Of a stretch of DNA of 64,000 nt, positions 52,646 through 61,567 are shown piece by piece (position 1 is the first letter of the stretch; each line of letters opens with the position of its first letter). Below the pieces are notes generated by a model. That model searched no databases. It worked only from the letters and a program-made list of their open reading frames with translations, and had not been told where the DNA came from. A program made the position numbers and the translations under genes. The stretch comes from SKVR01 sp037441525 (GTDB taxonomy: Bacteria; Bacteroidota; Bacteroidia; Bacteroidales; UBA7960), in NCBI GenBank assembly GCA_037441525.1, contig JBBISA010000016.1, positions 1-64,000 of the forward strand, read 5' to 3'.

Positions 52646-53215
52646 TTAACCCTTGTAACCTATGGCCCTTTCAAGGTTAATTACGTCGTCCATTTTGGTG
52701 TCGTTAAAATAGGTGCGGCCCAGATTGGCTTCAAGCACGTTGGCTCCGGTAAGGTCGGCACCCGAAAGGTTCGATTTGAAGAGATTGGCCCTGATGAGTT
52801 CAGCATACTTCATATTGGCCTGCGAAAGGTCGGTGCGGGTGAAATCACAATTTACAGCCGATACCTTTGTCAGGTCGGCATTGGAAAGGTTTGCGTCGGT
52901 AAGGTCGGCTTCATTGAGAATGGCGTGGCTGAGATCGGTTCCGGCCATAATGGTGCCTTCGCAGGTAACTGCCGTAAGATTGGCACCACTTAAGTTGGCA
53001 TTGGCTAAAAAAGAGCCCGATAGATTGGCCCCATCAAGGTTTGCTCCGCTGAGGTCAGCCTTCGAAAAGTTGGCTCCCGAAAGGTCTGCCCCGGCAAGGT
53101 TCGCTCCCTTAAGGCAGGCACCTCTCAGGTTGAGTGGCCGGTAAGAATCCCCAACTGAACTCTGGGCTATTAACATCCACAAATCCTTGTCGCTTAAATA
53201 CCTGTTTTCCGACAT
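52646..53215 (-). CDS. pentapeptide-repeat protein
   Basis: A 189-residue protein (ATG at 53215 preferred; the frame opens nine codons earlier) made almost entirely of A(D/N)LXX repeats from about residue 30 to 175, e.g. ANLAGADLSGANFSKADLSG, predicted to form a right-handed quadrilateral beta helix. Cytoplasmic by lack of a signal. Some members (Qnr, MfpA) protect DNA gyrase, but most have no known function; there is no sign which applies. It is followed on the minus strand by hemG. Confidence 0.88.
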   Translation of the reverse strand: MSENRYLSDKDLWMLIAQSSVGDSYRPLNLRGACLKGANLAGADLSGANFSKADLSGANLDGANLSGSFLANANLSGANLTAVTCEGTIMAGTDLSHAILNEADLTDANLSNADLTKVSAVNCDFTRTDLSQANMKYAELIRANLFKSNLSGADLTGANVLEANLGRTYFNDTKMDDVINLERAIGYKG

Positions 53216-53609
53216 ATCTCCTATTGGTTTTATTGGGTGCACAAATTTATGACTATAATTGACACAAGTTACATTTTTAAAAATCGTACAATAATTTTCG
53301 ATTAAATCAATTTTCGGGCAAATTTGTTGAAAATGAAAAACAAATTATTGTCAAAAATAAAAAAATCATCAATCCATAGATAAACTTTTCGGGAGTATCG
53401 AAAATAAATGATGATTATATATTAATTTGCAAAGGAAAATAATCGTCTACATGTAAACAATCAGGGTAATTTAAAGTTTAAGTCTTAACGCAAATTTATT
53501 TAATAGCTTATTGAATAATATTGCTGATTCAAAGATGAAACTTTGTTTTTTGTGGAATAAATTGTTGATAATTTAAATTAACTGCTGTCGTATTTAAACA
53601 AAACACACT
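53216..53609. other. 394-bp AT-rich intergenic stretch before pckA
   Basis: Between divergent genes, very AT-rich (poly-A/T tracts at 53330-53370), so it should hold the promoters of pckA and the pentapeptide gene. No exact TAnnTTTG element was found at a useful distance. No open frame or RNA is supported. Confidence 0.45.
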
Positions 53610-55883
53610 ATGAGCCACACAATTACCCGGGTTCATCTGCCCGACCTTACCCGCTACGGCATTACCGATAGTGCCGGGATATACTACAATCTCTCGTGGG
53701 ATGAGTTATACCAGCACGAAACCCATCCCGACAATCTGGGTTTTGAAAAGGGTTTCGAAACCAGTCTTGGAGCAGTAGCTGTTGATACCGGTATTTTTAC
53801 GGGCCGCTCGCCCAAAGACAAATACATTGTTGTTGAAGAATCGTCGAAACAGAATATATGGTGGGCCGGGCCCAATGCCAAACGTTCGGATAACAACCCC
53901 ATTACCCAGGAAATCTGGAACGACCTGAAACAGATTGCTTTGAACCAGTTTAAAGGCAGAAAGCTTTATGTAATGGATGCTTTTTGTGGCGCCAATGAAA
54001 ACTCGCGACTTAAAATAAGGGTCATTACAGAAGTGGCCTGGATGGCACATTTCGTTAAAAATATGTTCATAAGACCCACTGAAGACGAGCTTATCGGTTT
54101 TGAACCCGACTTTGTTATGCTCAACGCCTGCAAGGCAGTAAACGAAGACTGGGAACGACATAACCTAAACTCCGATGTTTTTGTTGCATTTCATCTTAAA
54201 GAGAAAATGTCGCTCATAGGAGGTACCTGGTATGGCGGCGAAATAAAAAAGGGTTTCTTCTCTGTAATGAACTATTACCTTCCGCTCGAGGGGATTGGCT
54301 CCATGCATTGCTCGGCAAATATGGGGAAGAATGGCGACACAGCCATTTTCTTCGGACTATCGGGCACCGGGAAAACCACCCTGTCGGCCGACCCGGAACG
54401 CTATCTGATTGGTGATGACGAACATGGATGGGACGATGACGGGATTTTTAACTTTGAAGGGGGATCTTATGCAAAGTGCGTAAACCTTAGCCAGGAAAAG
54501 GAACCCGATATTTACAACGCGATACGCCGCAATGCACTCATCGAAAATGTGGTTTACGACCCCAAAACCGGTAATATCAATTTCTACGATACATCTAAAA
54601 CTGAAAACACCAGGGTTTCTTATCCCATTCACCATATCGATAATATTGTGAAACCGGTAAGCAAAGGTACCCATCCCAAAAAAATAATTTTCCTTACAGC
54701 AGATGCTTTTGGGGTGTTTCCGCCGGTATCAAGACTTACCCGCGAACAGGCCATGTATTATTTCCTGAGTGGTTTTACCAGCAAACTGGCAGGAACCGAA
54801 CGGGGTGTTAAGGAACCGCTTCCCACCTTTTCGAGCGCTTTTGGTGCTGCTTTTCTTTTGTTGCATCCTACTGTGTATGCCCGCCAACTGGCCGAAAAAA
54901 TGAAAAAACACGGTGCCACCGCTTATCTGGTCAATACCGGCTGGATTGGTGGACCCTATGGTGTAGGGCAGCGTATTGATCTGCAATCTACCCGCAATAT
55001 AATCAGAGCCATCCTCGATGGTTCGCTCGATAATGCCGAAGTGGACGAAATTGCACCCTTTGGGTTGAATATTCCCCGTTATATTAATGGTGTGGACCCT
55101 GCCATCCTTAATCCCCGCAACACCTGGAAGTACGAGAGCTCTTATAACAAACAGGCTGAGAAGCTGGCCGAGAAATTCATAGAAAACTTCAACCAGTTTC
55201 TGGATACCGAAGAGGGGCAGCGCCTGGTGGCTGCCGGCCCGCAAAACCAGTTTATGAAACAGTATTACCGTTACTATGACCAGAAACTGGAACAAATGGA
55301 AAGAAAGCACCGCGAAGAGATTGGCAGGCTCAAAGACCAGATATATATTCTGCAGAACGCCTTTCATGATTATGTTTCTTTCAACTCCATCAACTCGCAT
55401 TACAAAACCAAAAGACTGAACCGCTATGTGCCGGTAATTACATGGTTCGATACCCCAAACCGGCAGGTTATTACCCATTGCCACAATGCAGTTATTAAAC
55501 TTTTGCGCGTTCTGGAGCTCGATCCTTACAGCCACCAGGAAACCGAACCCGGCTACAACGAGTTCATGACCCGTTCGCGCAATGAATTGACCACACAGGA
55601 ATTGTATGCTCAGATTGACGACCTGCACCGGTGTTTTATGTCAAAACCCTGCGACAATCCCGAAATTCATGCCTTAAAGGCATCATTGCTTGATATTACT
55701 CACGATGTGGATTGCTTTTTTATTAAGCTCGGACAACTGATAATTTTAAAGTTTAAAGATGAGGATGAAGGAAGCCAGTTGCATGTGAAAAAGCTGAACG
55801 TGAGCGGTTTGATTCACATTGATAAAAACCCGCATTTGATAAAGGACCCTCAACAGTTGCTTAACGAAATACAATATTTTTAA
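53610..55883 (+). CDS. pckA: ATP-dependent phosphoenolpyruvate carboxykinase with unusual C-terminal extension
   Basis: Interconverts oxaloacetate + ATP and phosphoenolpyruvate + CO2 + ADP; in anaerobic Bacteroidota it usually runs toward oxaloacetate. Residues 1 to about 540 are the normal enzyme: TGRSPKDKYIV near 66-76, the kinase loop GLSGTGKTTLS near 250-260, metal-binding DDEHGWDDDGIFNFEGG, TADAFGVFPPVSRL, and NPRNTWK. The family usually ends near 535; here about 215 more residues follow without interruption: a charged coiled coil (MERKHREEIGRLKDQIYIL) and a 160-residue domain I do not recognise, ending NEIQYF. The reading frame is continuous, so this is a genuine fusion or readthrough. 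Confidence 0.93.
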   Translation: MSHTITRVHLPDLTRYGITDSAGIYYNLSWDELYQHETHPDNLGFEKGFETSLGAVAVDTGIFTGRSPKDKYIVVEESSKQNIWWAGPNAKRSDNNPITQEIWNDLKQIALNQFKGRKLYVMDAFCGANENSRLKIRVITEVAWMAHFVKNMFIRPTEDELIGFEPDFVMLNACKAVNEDWERHNLNSDVFVAFHLKEKMSLIGGTWYGGEIKKGFFSVMNYYLPLEGIGSMHCSANMGKNGDTAIFFGLSGTGKTTLSADPERYLIGDDEHGWDDDGIFNFEGGSYAKCVNLSQEKEPDIYNAIRRNALIENVVYDPKTGNINFYDTSKTENTRVSYPIHHIDNIVKPVSKGTHPKKIIFLTADAFGVFPPVSRLTREQAMYYFLSGFTSKLAGTERGVKEPLPTFSSAFGAAFLLLHPTVYARQLAEKMKKHGATAYLVNTGWIGGPYGVGQRIDLQSTRNIIRAILDGSLDNAEVDEIAPFGLNIPRYINGVDPAILNPRNTWKYESSYNKQAEKLAEKFIENFNQFLDTEEGQRLVAAGPQNQFMKQYYRYYDQKLEQMERKHREEIGRLKDQIYILQNAFHDYVSFNSINSHYKTKRLNRYVPVITWFDTPNRQVITHCHNAVIKLLRVLELDPYSHQETEPGYNEFMTRSRNELTTQELYAQIDDLHRCFMSKPCDNPEIHALKASLLDITHDVDCFFIKLGQLIILKFKDEDEGSQLHVKKLNVSGLIHIDKNPHLIKDPQQLLNEIQYF

Positions 55884-55993
55884 ATACCTTTGAACCTATC
55901 CCGGTCGTGGCAGTTTCAACAAACGTAAACCTTTTTCTCTGCTTGCAAATTAATTTTTTTACGTAACTGCCCGCCGGGTATTTTATTATTACA

Positions 55994-58189
55994 ATGAAGT
56001 CCATTCAAATAAACAGAGTTATTGAAATCACCATTCCCGGATTTCCAAGAAATTCCATTTTTTTTCTGATATTTCTTCTTACGGCTGCACATGCCATTGC
56101 AATGGGTGGCAAAATAAATCATTTGCCAGGGGATGCTAATAAATTGGTTTTACAAGGAAACACTCTTGTGGCTGATGACTCAATCCCACGCCAGTTGGAC
56201 GAGGTGGTAGTGAAAGCCTTTAACCGTAGGCAGGAAATTGTGCAGATACCCGGCGCATTAACCTCTCTTGGAAGCCTTGTAATTGAGCGCGAAAACCCAT
56301 CGGTGAACATTCTCCCTGTTTTACAATATGCTCCCGGATTATTTGCTCAGCAGGGCGCTACCAACACCAGCCGGGTGGTAATCAGAGGAACCGGTGCCCG
56401 GGTGCTTTATGCCACCGGAAAAATAAGGGCTTACTTTAATAACATTCCCCTTACAAACACATCGGGGATCACTTTTTTAGAGGATATTGACCCTGCCATT
56501 ATTCAAAGCCTTGAAATCATTAAGGGGCCGGCACCCAGCATTTATGGTGCAGGCCTTGGGGGTACCATTGTGCTTAATGCCCGTTCGCCCCGCGATAGGG
56601 TTTCAGGTATTTACAACTCAACACAAGTGGGCTATTACGGACTGCTGCAAAACAGTACCATCCTCGACCATGTAAAGGAAAAATATGCCATGAGTGTTGT
56701 TTATAGTCACGCACAAAGCGATGGATACCGCGAAAATAATGAATTCAGGCGCGATGCGATAACCTTTACAAGTCAGCATAATCTTGCCCCACATTCTACC
56801 TTGTCGGTTCTTTTTGGGTGGTCCGACCTTAAATCGCACATACCAAGTTCTATTGACAGTCTGACTTTTATCAACAATCCCCGCTCAGCAGCAGCCAACT
56901 GGCAGCGAACCCGGGGTTATGAAGATGGCAGTCGTTTTATGGGCGGGGTAAGTGCAGAGCATAGAATAAACGATTTTGTATTGTCGGAGTTGGCCATATT
57001 TGGTATATGGCACGATGAGAAAGAGGTAAGACCCTTTGATGTTTTTCTTCAAAAACGTGGTACACTTGGGGCAAGTTTCAGGGCTATTTATAACCCCTTG
57101 CCCGCCAGCAATATAGTTTCTGTGTCAGCAGGAGGGGAAGTTTTCAATGAAACCTACGACTACAGTAATTTTCGCAATGCCGATGGCCTTGGAAGGCAAG
57201 GCGACCTGTTTGGTGCGAACAAGGAAGACGTTTTGGTTTCCAATTATTTTGCCCAGGTCGATGCCAATCCGGGGCGCTTTACCTTGTCAGGAGGCATAAA
57301 CATCAACCTATCGCAAAGGCGCTACCGCAATATTTTTAACAACAATGGCCCCGACCTTTCAGGAAACTACACCTACGGAACCATTGTTTCGCCGCGCATA
57401 GCCGCAGGGTATCAGTGGCTTCGGCAACAATCAGTTTTTATTTCGTTTAGCCATGGTTTTGCACCCCCGTCGCTCGAAGAAACCCTTACACCTGAAGGAA
57501 CCATTAATCCTGAAATTAAACCCGAAAAAAGCTGGAATCTTGAAGCCGGCCTCAGGGGGAAACTTCTGGACGGTGCCTTGTTTTATGATATAAGCCTTTA
57601 CCGCATGGTTATAAGCGATCTGCTGGTAGCACAACGGGTAGGTGAAGATGCGTGGGTTGGCCGCAATGCAGGTCAATCGCTTCACCGCGGAATAGAAGCC
57701 GAACTTCACTGGGTAATGTGGCGGCAGGTAACTGGTTCGTGGCTTCGTTTTGAGGAAGTATTCCTGCGCACCAATCTTACCATCAACGACTTTCGGTTTA
57801 CTGATTTTATCGACCGCGGAATTGACCAGGCCGGCAACCGAATTCCCGGGGTGCCACGGCAGGTATGGTTTGCCGGATTGTATGTTTCATCGGGTAGCGG
57901 AATGTATGTATTGCCCAACATGCGCCTTGTTGGTTCCATGGCTATGAACGACAGCAATACCCGCTTCACACAACCCTACAGCATTGCATCCCTGACGGCA
58001 GGTTATAAAACCCTGATTTTAAAGCGTATGGGTATTGATGTTTTTATAAAAGCTGAAAATCTGTTCGATACCAAATATGCCTCTATGGTCCTGATTAATG
58101 CACCGTCGTTCAGAGGCGCTTCTCCAAGGTATTATTATCCCGGGTTACCTTTCCACCTTACCGGTGGTATTAAGATAGCGGTGAAATAA
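55994..58189 (+). CDS. TonB-dependent outer-membrane receptor
   Basis: A 731-residue ligand importer. A long signal peptide (MKSIQ...AHAIAMG) precedes a short N-terminal stretch with a TonB-box-like DEVVVKA, a plug domain (about 75-195: NILPVLQYAPGLFAQQG, RVVIRGTGARVLYATG, SLEIIKGPAPSIYGAGLGGTIVL), and a 22-stranded barrel with the C-terminal pattern typical of the family (PRYYYPGLPFHLTGGIKIAVK). No STN domain, no SusC-type N-terminal extension. It resembles siderophore/heme receptors more than glycan receptors, though substrate is not proven. The iron and heme genes elsewhere in the window make iron plausible. Confidence 0.88.
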   Translation: MKSIQINRVIEITIPGFPRNSIFFLIFLLTAAHAIAMGGKINHLPGDANKLVLQGNTLVADDSIPRQLDEVVVKAFNRRQEIVQIPGALTSLGSLVIERENPSVNILPVLQYAPGLFAQQGATNTSRVVIRGTGARVLYATGKIRAYFNNIPLTNTSGITFLEDIDPAIIQSLEIIKGPAPSIYGAGLGGTIVLNARSPRDRVSGIYNSTQVGYYGLLQNSTILDHVKEKYAMSVVYSHAQSDGYRENNEFRRDAITFTSQHNLAPHSTLSVLFGWSDLKSHIPSSIDSLTFINNPRSAAANWQRTRGYEDGSRFMGGVSAEHRINDFVLSELAIFGIWHDEKEVRPFDVFLQKRGTLGASFRAIYNPLPASNIVSVSAGGEVFNETYDYSNFRNADGLGRQGDLFGANKEDVLVSNYFAQVDANPGRFTLSGGININLSQRRYRNIFNNNGPDLSGNYTYGTIVSPRIAAGYQWLRQQSVFISFSHGFAPPSLEETLTPEGTINPEIKPEKSWNLEAGLRGKLLDGALFYDISLYRMVISDLLVAQRVGEDAWVGRNAGQSLHRGIEAELHWVMWRQVTGSWLRFEEVFLRTNLTINDFRFTDFIDRGIDQAGNRIPGVPRQVWFAGLYVSSGSGMYVLPNMRLVGSMAMNDSNTRFTQPYSIASLTAGYKTLILKRMGIDVFIKAENLFDTKYASMVLINAPSFRGASPRYYYPGLPFHLTGGIKIAVK

Positions 58190-58220
58190 AAAGGATTGGG
58201 CAAATAATTTTGTTTCGATA

Positions 58221-58280
58221 TTTAACCCGTATTGGTCTTTAGGAATGCAGTGAACTAATGACTTAGCCGGGATTAACCCC
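58221..58280 (-). repeat. short palindromic intergenic repeat (type A, diverged copy)
   Basis: On the minus strand this matches the repeats at 34535 and 41138 (ATCCCGGCTAAGTCATTAG then a more diverged second arm). It lies between the convergent TonB-receptor and AI-2E genes. Confidence 0.65.
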
Positions 58281-58285
58281 GCCTT

Positions 58286-58334
58286 AGAAAAACATAAATT
58301 GTAAGCATTTCTGATTACAATTTATAGTTTTTCT
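58286..58334. terminator. long inverted repeat, probable bidirectional terminator
   Basis: AGAAAAACATAAATTGTAA (58286-58304) and its complement at 58315-58334 pair almost perfectly (one bulge) around a 10-nt loop. The A-rich left and T-rich right ends give a T-run in either direction, as expected of a terminator serving two convergent genes. Confidence 0.65.
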
Positions 58335-58390
58335 TATGCGATTTGTCGTTCTAATAATATTATTATCAACAACTTATACTGATGTTTTTC

Positions 58391-58435
58391 TAATTACGGT
58401 CATTAGAAAAATCGGCTAAAGACAAATCTGGGTTT
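58391..58435 (+). repeat. short palindromic intergenic repeat, copy 2 (type B)
   Basis: Closely resembles 21040-21083: CATTAG-AAAAATCGG-CTAAAG followed by GACAAATCTGGGTTT. It abuts the stop of the AI-2E-family gene. Confidence 0.6.
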
Positions 58436-59552
58436 AAAACTTCCATCGTCCCCTGACCTTTCTGATTTGCTCTTTCAGGTTGATGATATTGCTTCTTTTT
58501 TCCGATGTTTTAATATCGCCAAGCAAAAAGCCATAGGCTTCCATCCCTTCCCATTCATCAAAAATTACTTTTAAAATAGCCATGCCTGGAATAAACAATA
58601 TCATTCCGGCAAGTCCCCAAACAAAATTCCCTACAAACAGGGCAATAATGGTCATTAGGGGGTTCATCGAAACCTTGCCTCCAACAATTTTGGGAGTAAA
58701 AAGGTTACTTTCGAATAACTGGATAATATAGAATGAAAGAAGCACAGCAAAGGGATGCCAAAGTGAATCCTTGGTGAGCAGAGCATACAATATGGGTAAT
58801 ACCGACCCGATGATGGGGCCCAGAAACGGGATAACGTTGAGAAATGCTGCAAATGTTGCAAACAACAGTGCATGACGAACCCCAAGGCTCAACAGGGCAA
58901 CACTGTTTAAAACCGCCAATAGGCAGATTACCAGAAACATCCCGGTAATATAGTTCTGCACTACCTTTTTCACCTTGTGGATCACACTGGTAACTTTAGT
59001 CTTGTGTTCATCATTGAATGACATCAGCACAAACTCAATGAGAAAATGTCTGAAATAAAGGAACAGGAAAATGTAAACCGGCATGATGAACACCATAGTC
59101 AGGGAGCCTGCTGTGGCTATAATCCCTTGTGTTAATCCCGAAACGTTTTTGTAAAGAAAACTGAAAATTGTGTTCTGAATATTTTCGCCCGAAATGGGCA
59201 TAACCCCATCAAGGTTTTCCTCGATAAAAGCATTGATGAGCCGCACATAATGGGCAGCTCTTTGCTCCAGAAGGCTTAGGTCGCCCGTAAAGCCAAGTAT
59301 CTGGTTGTAAAAGAAGTAAATCAATCCAAACAAAACCACTATAAGTGAAACAAGGCTAACTCCGGCCGCCAGCGCTTTGGGGAACCGCCGCCTTTCGAGA
59401 AATGCAGTAAAGGGGCTGATAAGAATTGCAAGCAATAGCGAAACAAGGATGGGCACCAATACCGATTTTGCTTCGCGCATTATAAACACAACAAGCACCA
59501 TACCGGCCATAATCATTACCGCCTTTACATAAAATGGATGTTTGGTTTGCAT
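58434..59552 (-). CDS. AI-2E family transporter
   Basis: A 372-residue inner-membrane protein with about eight spans and the family features ISPFTAFLERRRFPKALAAG near the N-terminus and the long central loop ending in TSVIHKVKKVVQNYITGM, then NVIPFLGPIIGSVLP and GGKVSMNPLMTIIALFVGN. Members include TqsA, implicated in autoinducer-2 export, and Na+/H+ antiporters, so the cargo is not settled. Thirty-four bp downstream of the M15 peptidase gene on the same strand. Confidence 0.88.
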   Translation of the reverse strand: MQTKHPFYVKAVMIMAGMVLVVFIMREAKSVLVPILVSLLLAILISPFTAFLERRRFPKALAAGVSLVSLIVVLFGLIYFFYNQILGFTGDLSLLEQRAAHYVRLINAFIEENLDGVMPISGENIQNTIFSFLYKNVSGLTQGIIATAGSLTMVFIMPVYIFLFLYFRHFLIEFVLMSFNDEHKTKVTSVIHKVKKVVQNYITGMFLVICLLAVLNSVALLSLGVRHALLFATFAAFLNVIPFLGPIIGSVLPILYALLTKDSLWHPFAVLLSFYIIQLFESNLFTPKIVGGKVSMNPLMTIIALFVGNFVWGLAGMILFIPGMAILKVIFDEWEGMEAYGFLLGDIKTSEKRSNIINLKEQIRKVRGRWKF

Positions 59553-59586
59553 AGATTCTATTTTAAGGGTTTATTTATTTTGATGA

Positions 59587-60486
59587 TTATTCTCCGGTAG
59601 TCCCAGTCGATAGTTCCATACATTTTTTATTGATGGAGTTGACATAACTGCTGATTACACCGAGAGCCCCGGCAGTTTCAAAACCATCGAAGCCAATGAG
59701 ATCGCTTATGTTTACTTTCTGGTTGTAAACATTGAGATAAATACCGGAAACGGGCATGTATGACCAGTGCCATTTTTCTTCTTCATAACCCATATTGTTG
59801 CGCTCGCCCAACGAAGTATAGGGCTGGCAGAATCCAAACCGGGCTGCATTGTTCCTGAGCCATTCATATTCCTGTTTCCCTTTGTCTGTGCTGAAATAAC
59901 TGTTGTTCAGGTTGTTTATATCAATATCGGTACCCCAATGGTGGCGCGAAGTGCCTGGCATCGAACTGTACCTGAGAATTTCACGTGCCCTTGCGGCAGG
60001 GTCGGCAATGCCGGTTGCCCTGATGTTCCCGCTAAGGGCTTGTCTTCCGTTCCACTTGTCTTCCCAAATGGTTTTTTGCCTGTCGAAACTGCGCCATGCA
60101 GAAATGATGGTTAATGAAATACCATCGGCCTTTGCGGCAGCATGCATCCTTAAAAAAGCTTCATAAGCTTCTGTATCCATCTGCATACCTGCACGTGAAC
60201 AATATCTGGGGTCGATAACCACTAAAATACTATCCTTCTCGTGGCGGGAATGTTTTCCCAGCAAAATGCTTTTTGAAATTGGAATAGATTGATTCATTGA
60301 TTCATGGTATGGTTTTTTTGAAACAGTGTCGATGACAGAAATTGTATATGCTCCGGTATCGGTTTCCAACAGCTCTGTGGGAAGTTTTTTAGGCTTGAAT
60401 ATTATACTCAAAAAAATCATCAACCCTAAAAAATATAGCATCAGAACAATGATGCTTGTCGAAAATCTTCTCTTTTTTTCTGTCAT
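59587..60486 (-). CDS. M15-family (VanY-like) D,D-carboxypeptidase
   Basis: A 299-residue zinc peptidase trimming peptidoglycan stem peptides. The N-terminus has one membrane span (IIVLMLYFLGLMIFLSIIF, about 11-29), so it is anchored and faces the periplasm. Zinc ligands are the His and Asp of SRHHWGTDIDINN and the His of KWHWSYMP; the conserved Arg/Gln region is SAWRSFDRQKTIWEDK. It may be cotranscribed with the AI-2E-family gene. Confidence 0.85.
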   Translation of the reverse strand: MTEKKRRFSTSIIVLMLYFLGLMIFLSIIFKPKKLPTELLETDTGAYTISVIDTVSKKPYHESMNQSIPISKSILLGKHSRHEKDSILVVIDPRYCSRAGMQMDTEAYEAFLRMHAAAKADGISLTIISAWRSFDRQKTIWEDKWNGRQALSGNIRATGIADPAARAREILRYSSMPGTSRHHWGTDIDINNLNNSYFSTDKGKQEYEWLRNNAARFGFCQPYTSLGERNNMGYEEEKWHWSYMPVSGIYLNVYNQKVNISDLIGFDGFETAGALGVISSYVNSINKKCMELSTGTTGE

Positions 60487-60718
60487 TTCCGGGTTTTTAC
60501 ATAAGAATCATATTACCCCAAAATTAATAATTCGAAGCACCAAACCTTAAATTCTGCAACAAAAAGGTATTTTTGTATAACACTTTATCCAGCCTGTTAC
60601 TGCCTGCATCAGGTCTTAATCAACAGGTTTTAATAGTGTCAGGTCGGTTTTGAGTTAATCCATTTATTATTTATATACCAAGAAATATAGCAATCTGATA
60701 TTTTAAGTTACAGGTACA

Positions 60719-61534
60719 ATGGCAAAGAAAATTTTAAAAGCTTACGAAAACATCGAATTTCTTAAATCGCCATCAGCACGTCTTATAAGGATAATGGCTG
60801 AGTTTGTTGAACCCCAGGCACGTTTTCAGCAACATCAGATTCGAGATACGGTAGTATTTTTCGGATCGGCAAGATTGCGCTCCCGCGAGGAGGCCGAAAA
60901 AAGGCTCACTGATTTGCGGAAACAGGAAAACTCAAACCCAGCCGAGATAAGGCTGGCTGAAATAGGCCTTCGCAACTCGAGATACTATGAAGATGCCGTT
61001 GAGTTATCGCGGCGGGTTACCCAATGGTCAATGAAAAACTACTACAATAATGGCCGGAGGTATGTTGTTTGCACCGGTGGCGGCCCCGGCATAATGGAAG
61101 CAGCCAATAAAGGCGCCTACCTCGCAGGGGGGAAATCGGTGGGATTGAACATCAGTCTTCCGTTTGAGCAGTATGCCAACCCCTATCTCGACGATGAGCT
61201 TAATCTGGAATTTCATTACTTCTTTATGCGCAAATTCTGGTTTGTCTATCCTGCCAAAGCCATTGTAATTTTCCCGGGTGGGTTTGGTACTCTTGATGAG
61301 CTGGCCGAAATCCTAACGCTGGTACAAACAGGAAAAATAAAAAAGGAGATGAAAATACTCATTTACGACAGCCTGTTCTGGAACCAGATCATCAATTTTT
61401 ACAATTTCGCCGAAAACGGTATGATTAGCGAAGAAGATCTGAAGTTGTTCCGCATTTGCGATACCGTTGATGAAATGGAGCAAGAGCTCATGGCACACTT
61501 CGAAAAAGTTAAGGACCGCGACCGGCTTATGTAA
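60719..61534 (+). CDS. LOG-family protein (putative nucleotide phosphoribohydrolase)
   Basis: A 271-residue member of the family formerly called lysine decarboxylase-like, now known to include cytokinin riboside 5'-monophosphate phosphoribohydrolases and other nucleotidases. Diagnostic are VFFGSARLRSREEAE, VVCTGGGPGIMEAANKGAYLAGGKSVGLNI and the catalytic PGGFGTLDELAEILTLVQTGK. The bacterial substrate is generally not known; AMP-type nucleotides are likely. Longer N-terminus than plant LOG proteins, as usual in this subgroup. Confidence 0.88.
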   Translation: MAKKILKAYENIEFLKSPSARLIRIMAEFVEPQARFQQHQIRDTVVFFGSARLRSREEAEKRLTDLRKQENSNPAEIRLAEIGLRNSRYYEDAVELSRRVTQWSMKNYYNNGRRYVVCTGGGPGIMEAANKGAYLAGGKSVGLNISLPFEQYANPYLDDELNLEFHYFFMRKFWFVYPAKAIVIFPGGFGTLDELAEILTLVQTGKIKKEMKILIYDSLFWNQIINFYNFAENGMISEEDLKLFRICDTVDEMEQELMAHFEKVKDRDRLM

Positions 61535-61567
61535 GTTTACAACAGGTTTATGCCGTGTGGTTGAAGA

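Noticed and set aside
54729..55628. 299-codon minus-strand frame inside pckA
   Set aside because: It is fully antisense to a well-conserved enzyme; its hydrophobic composition mirrors the codon use of the real frame.
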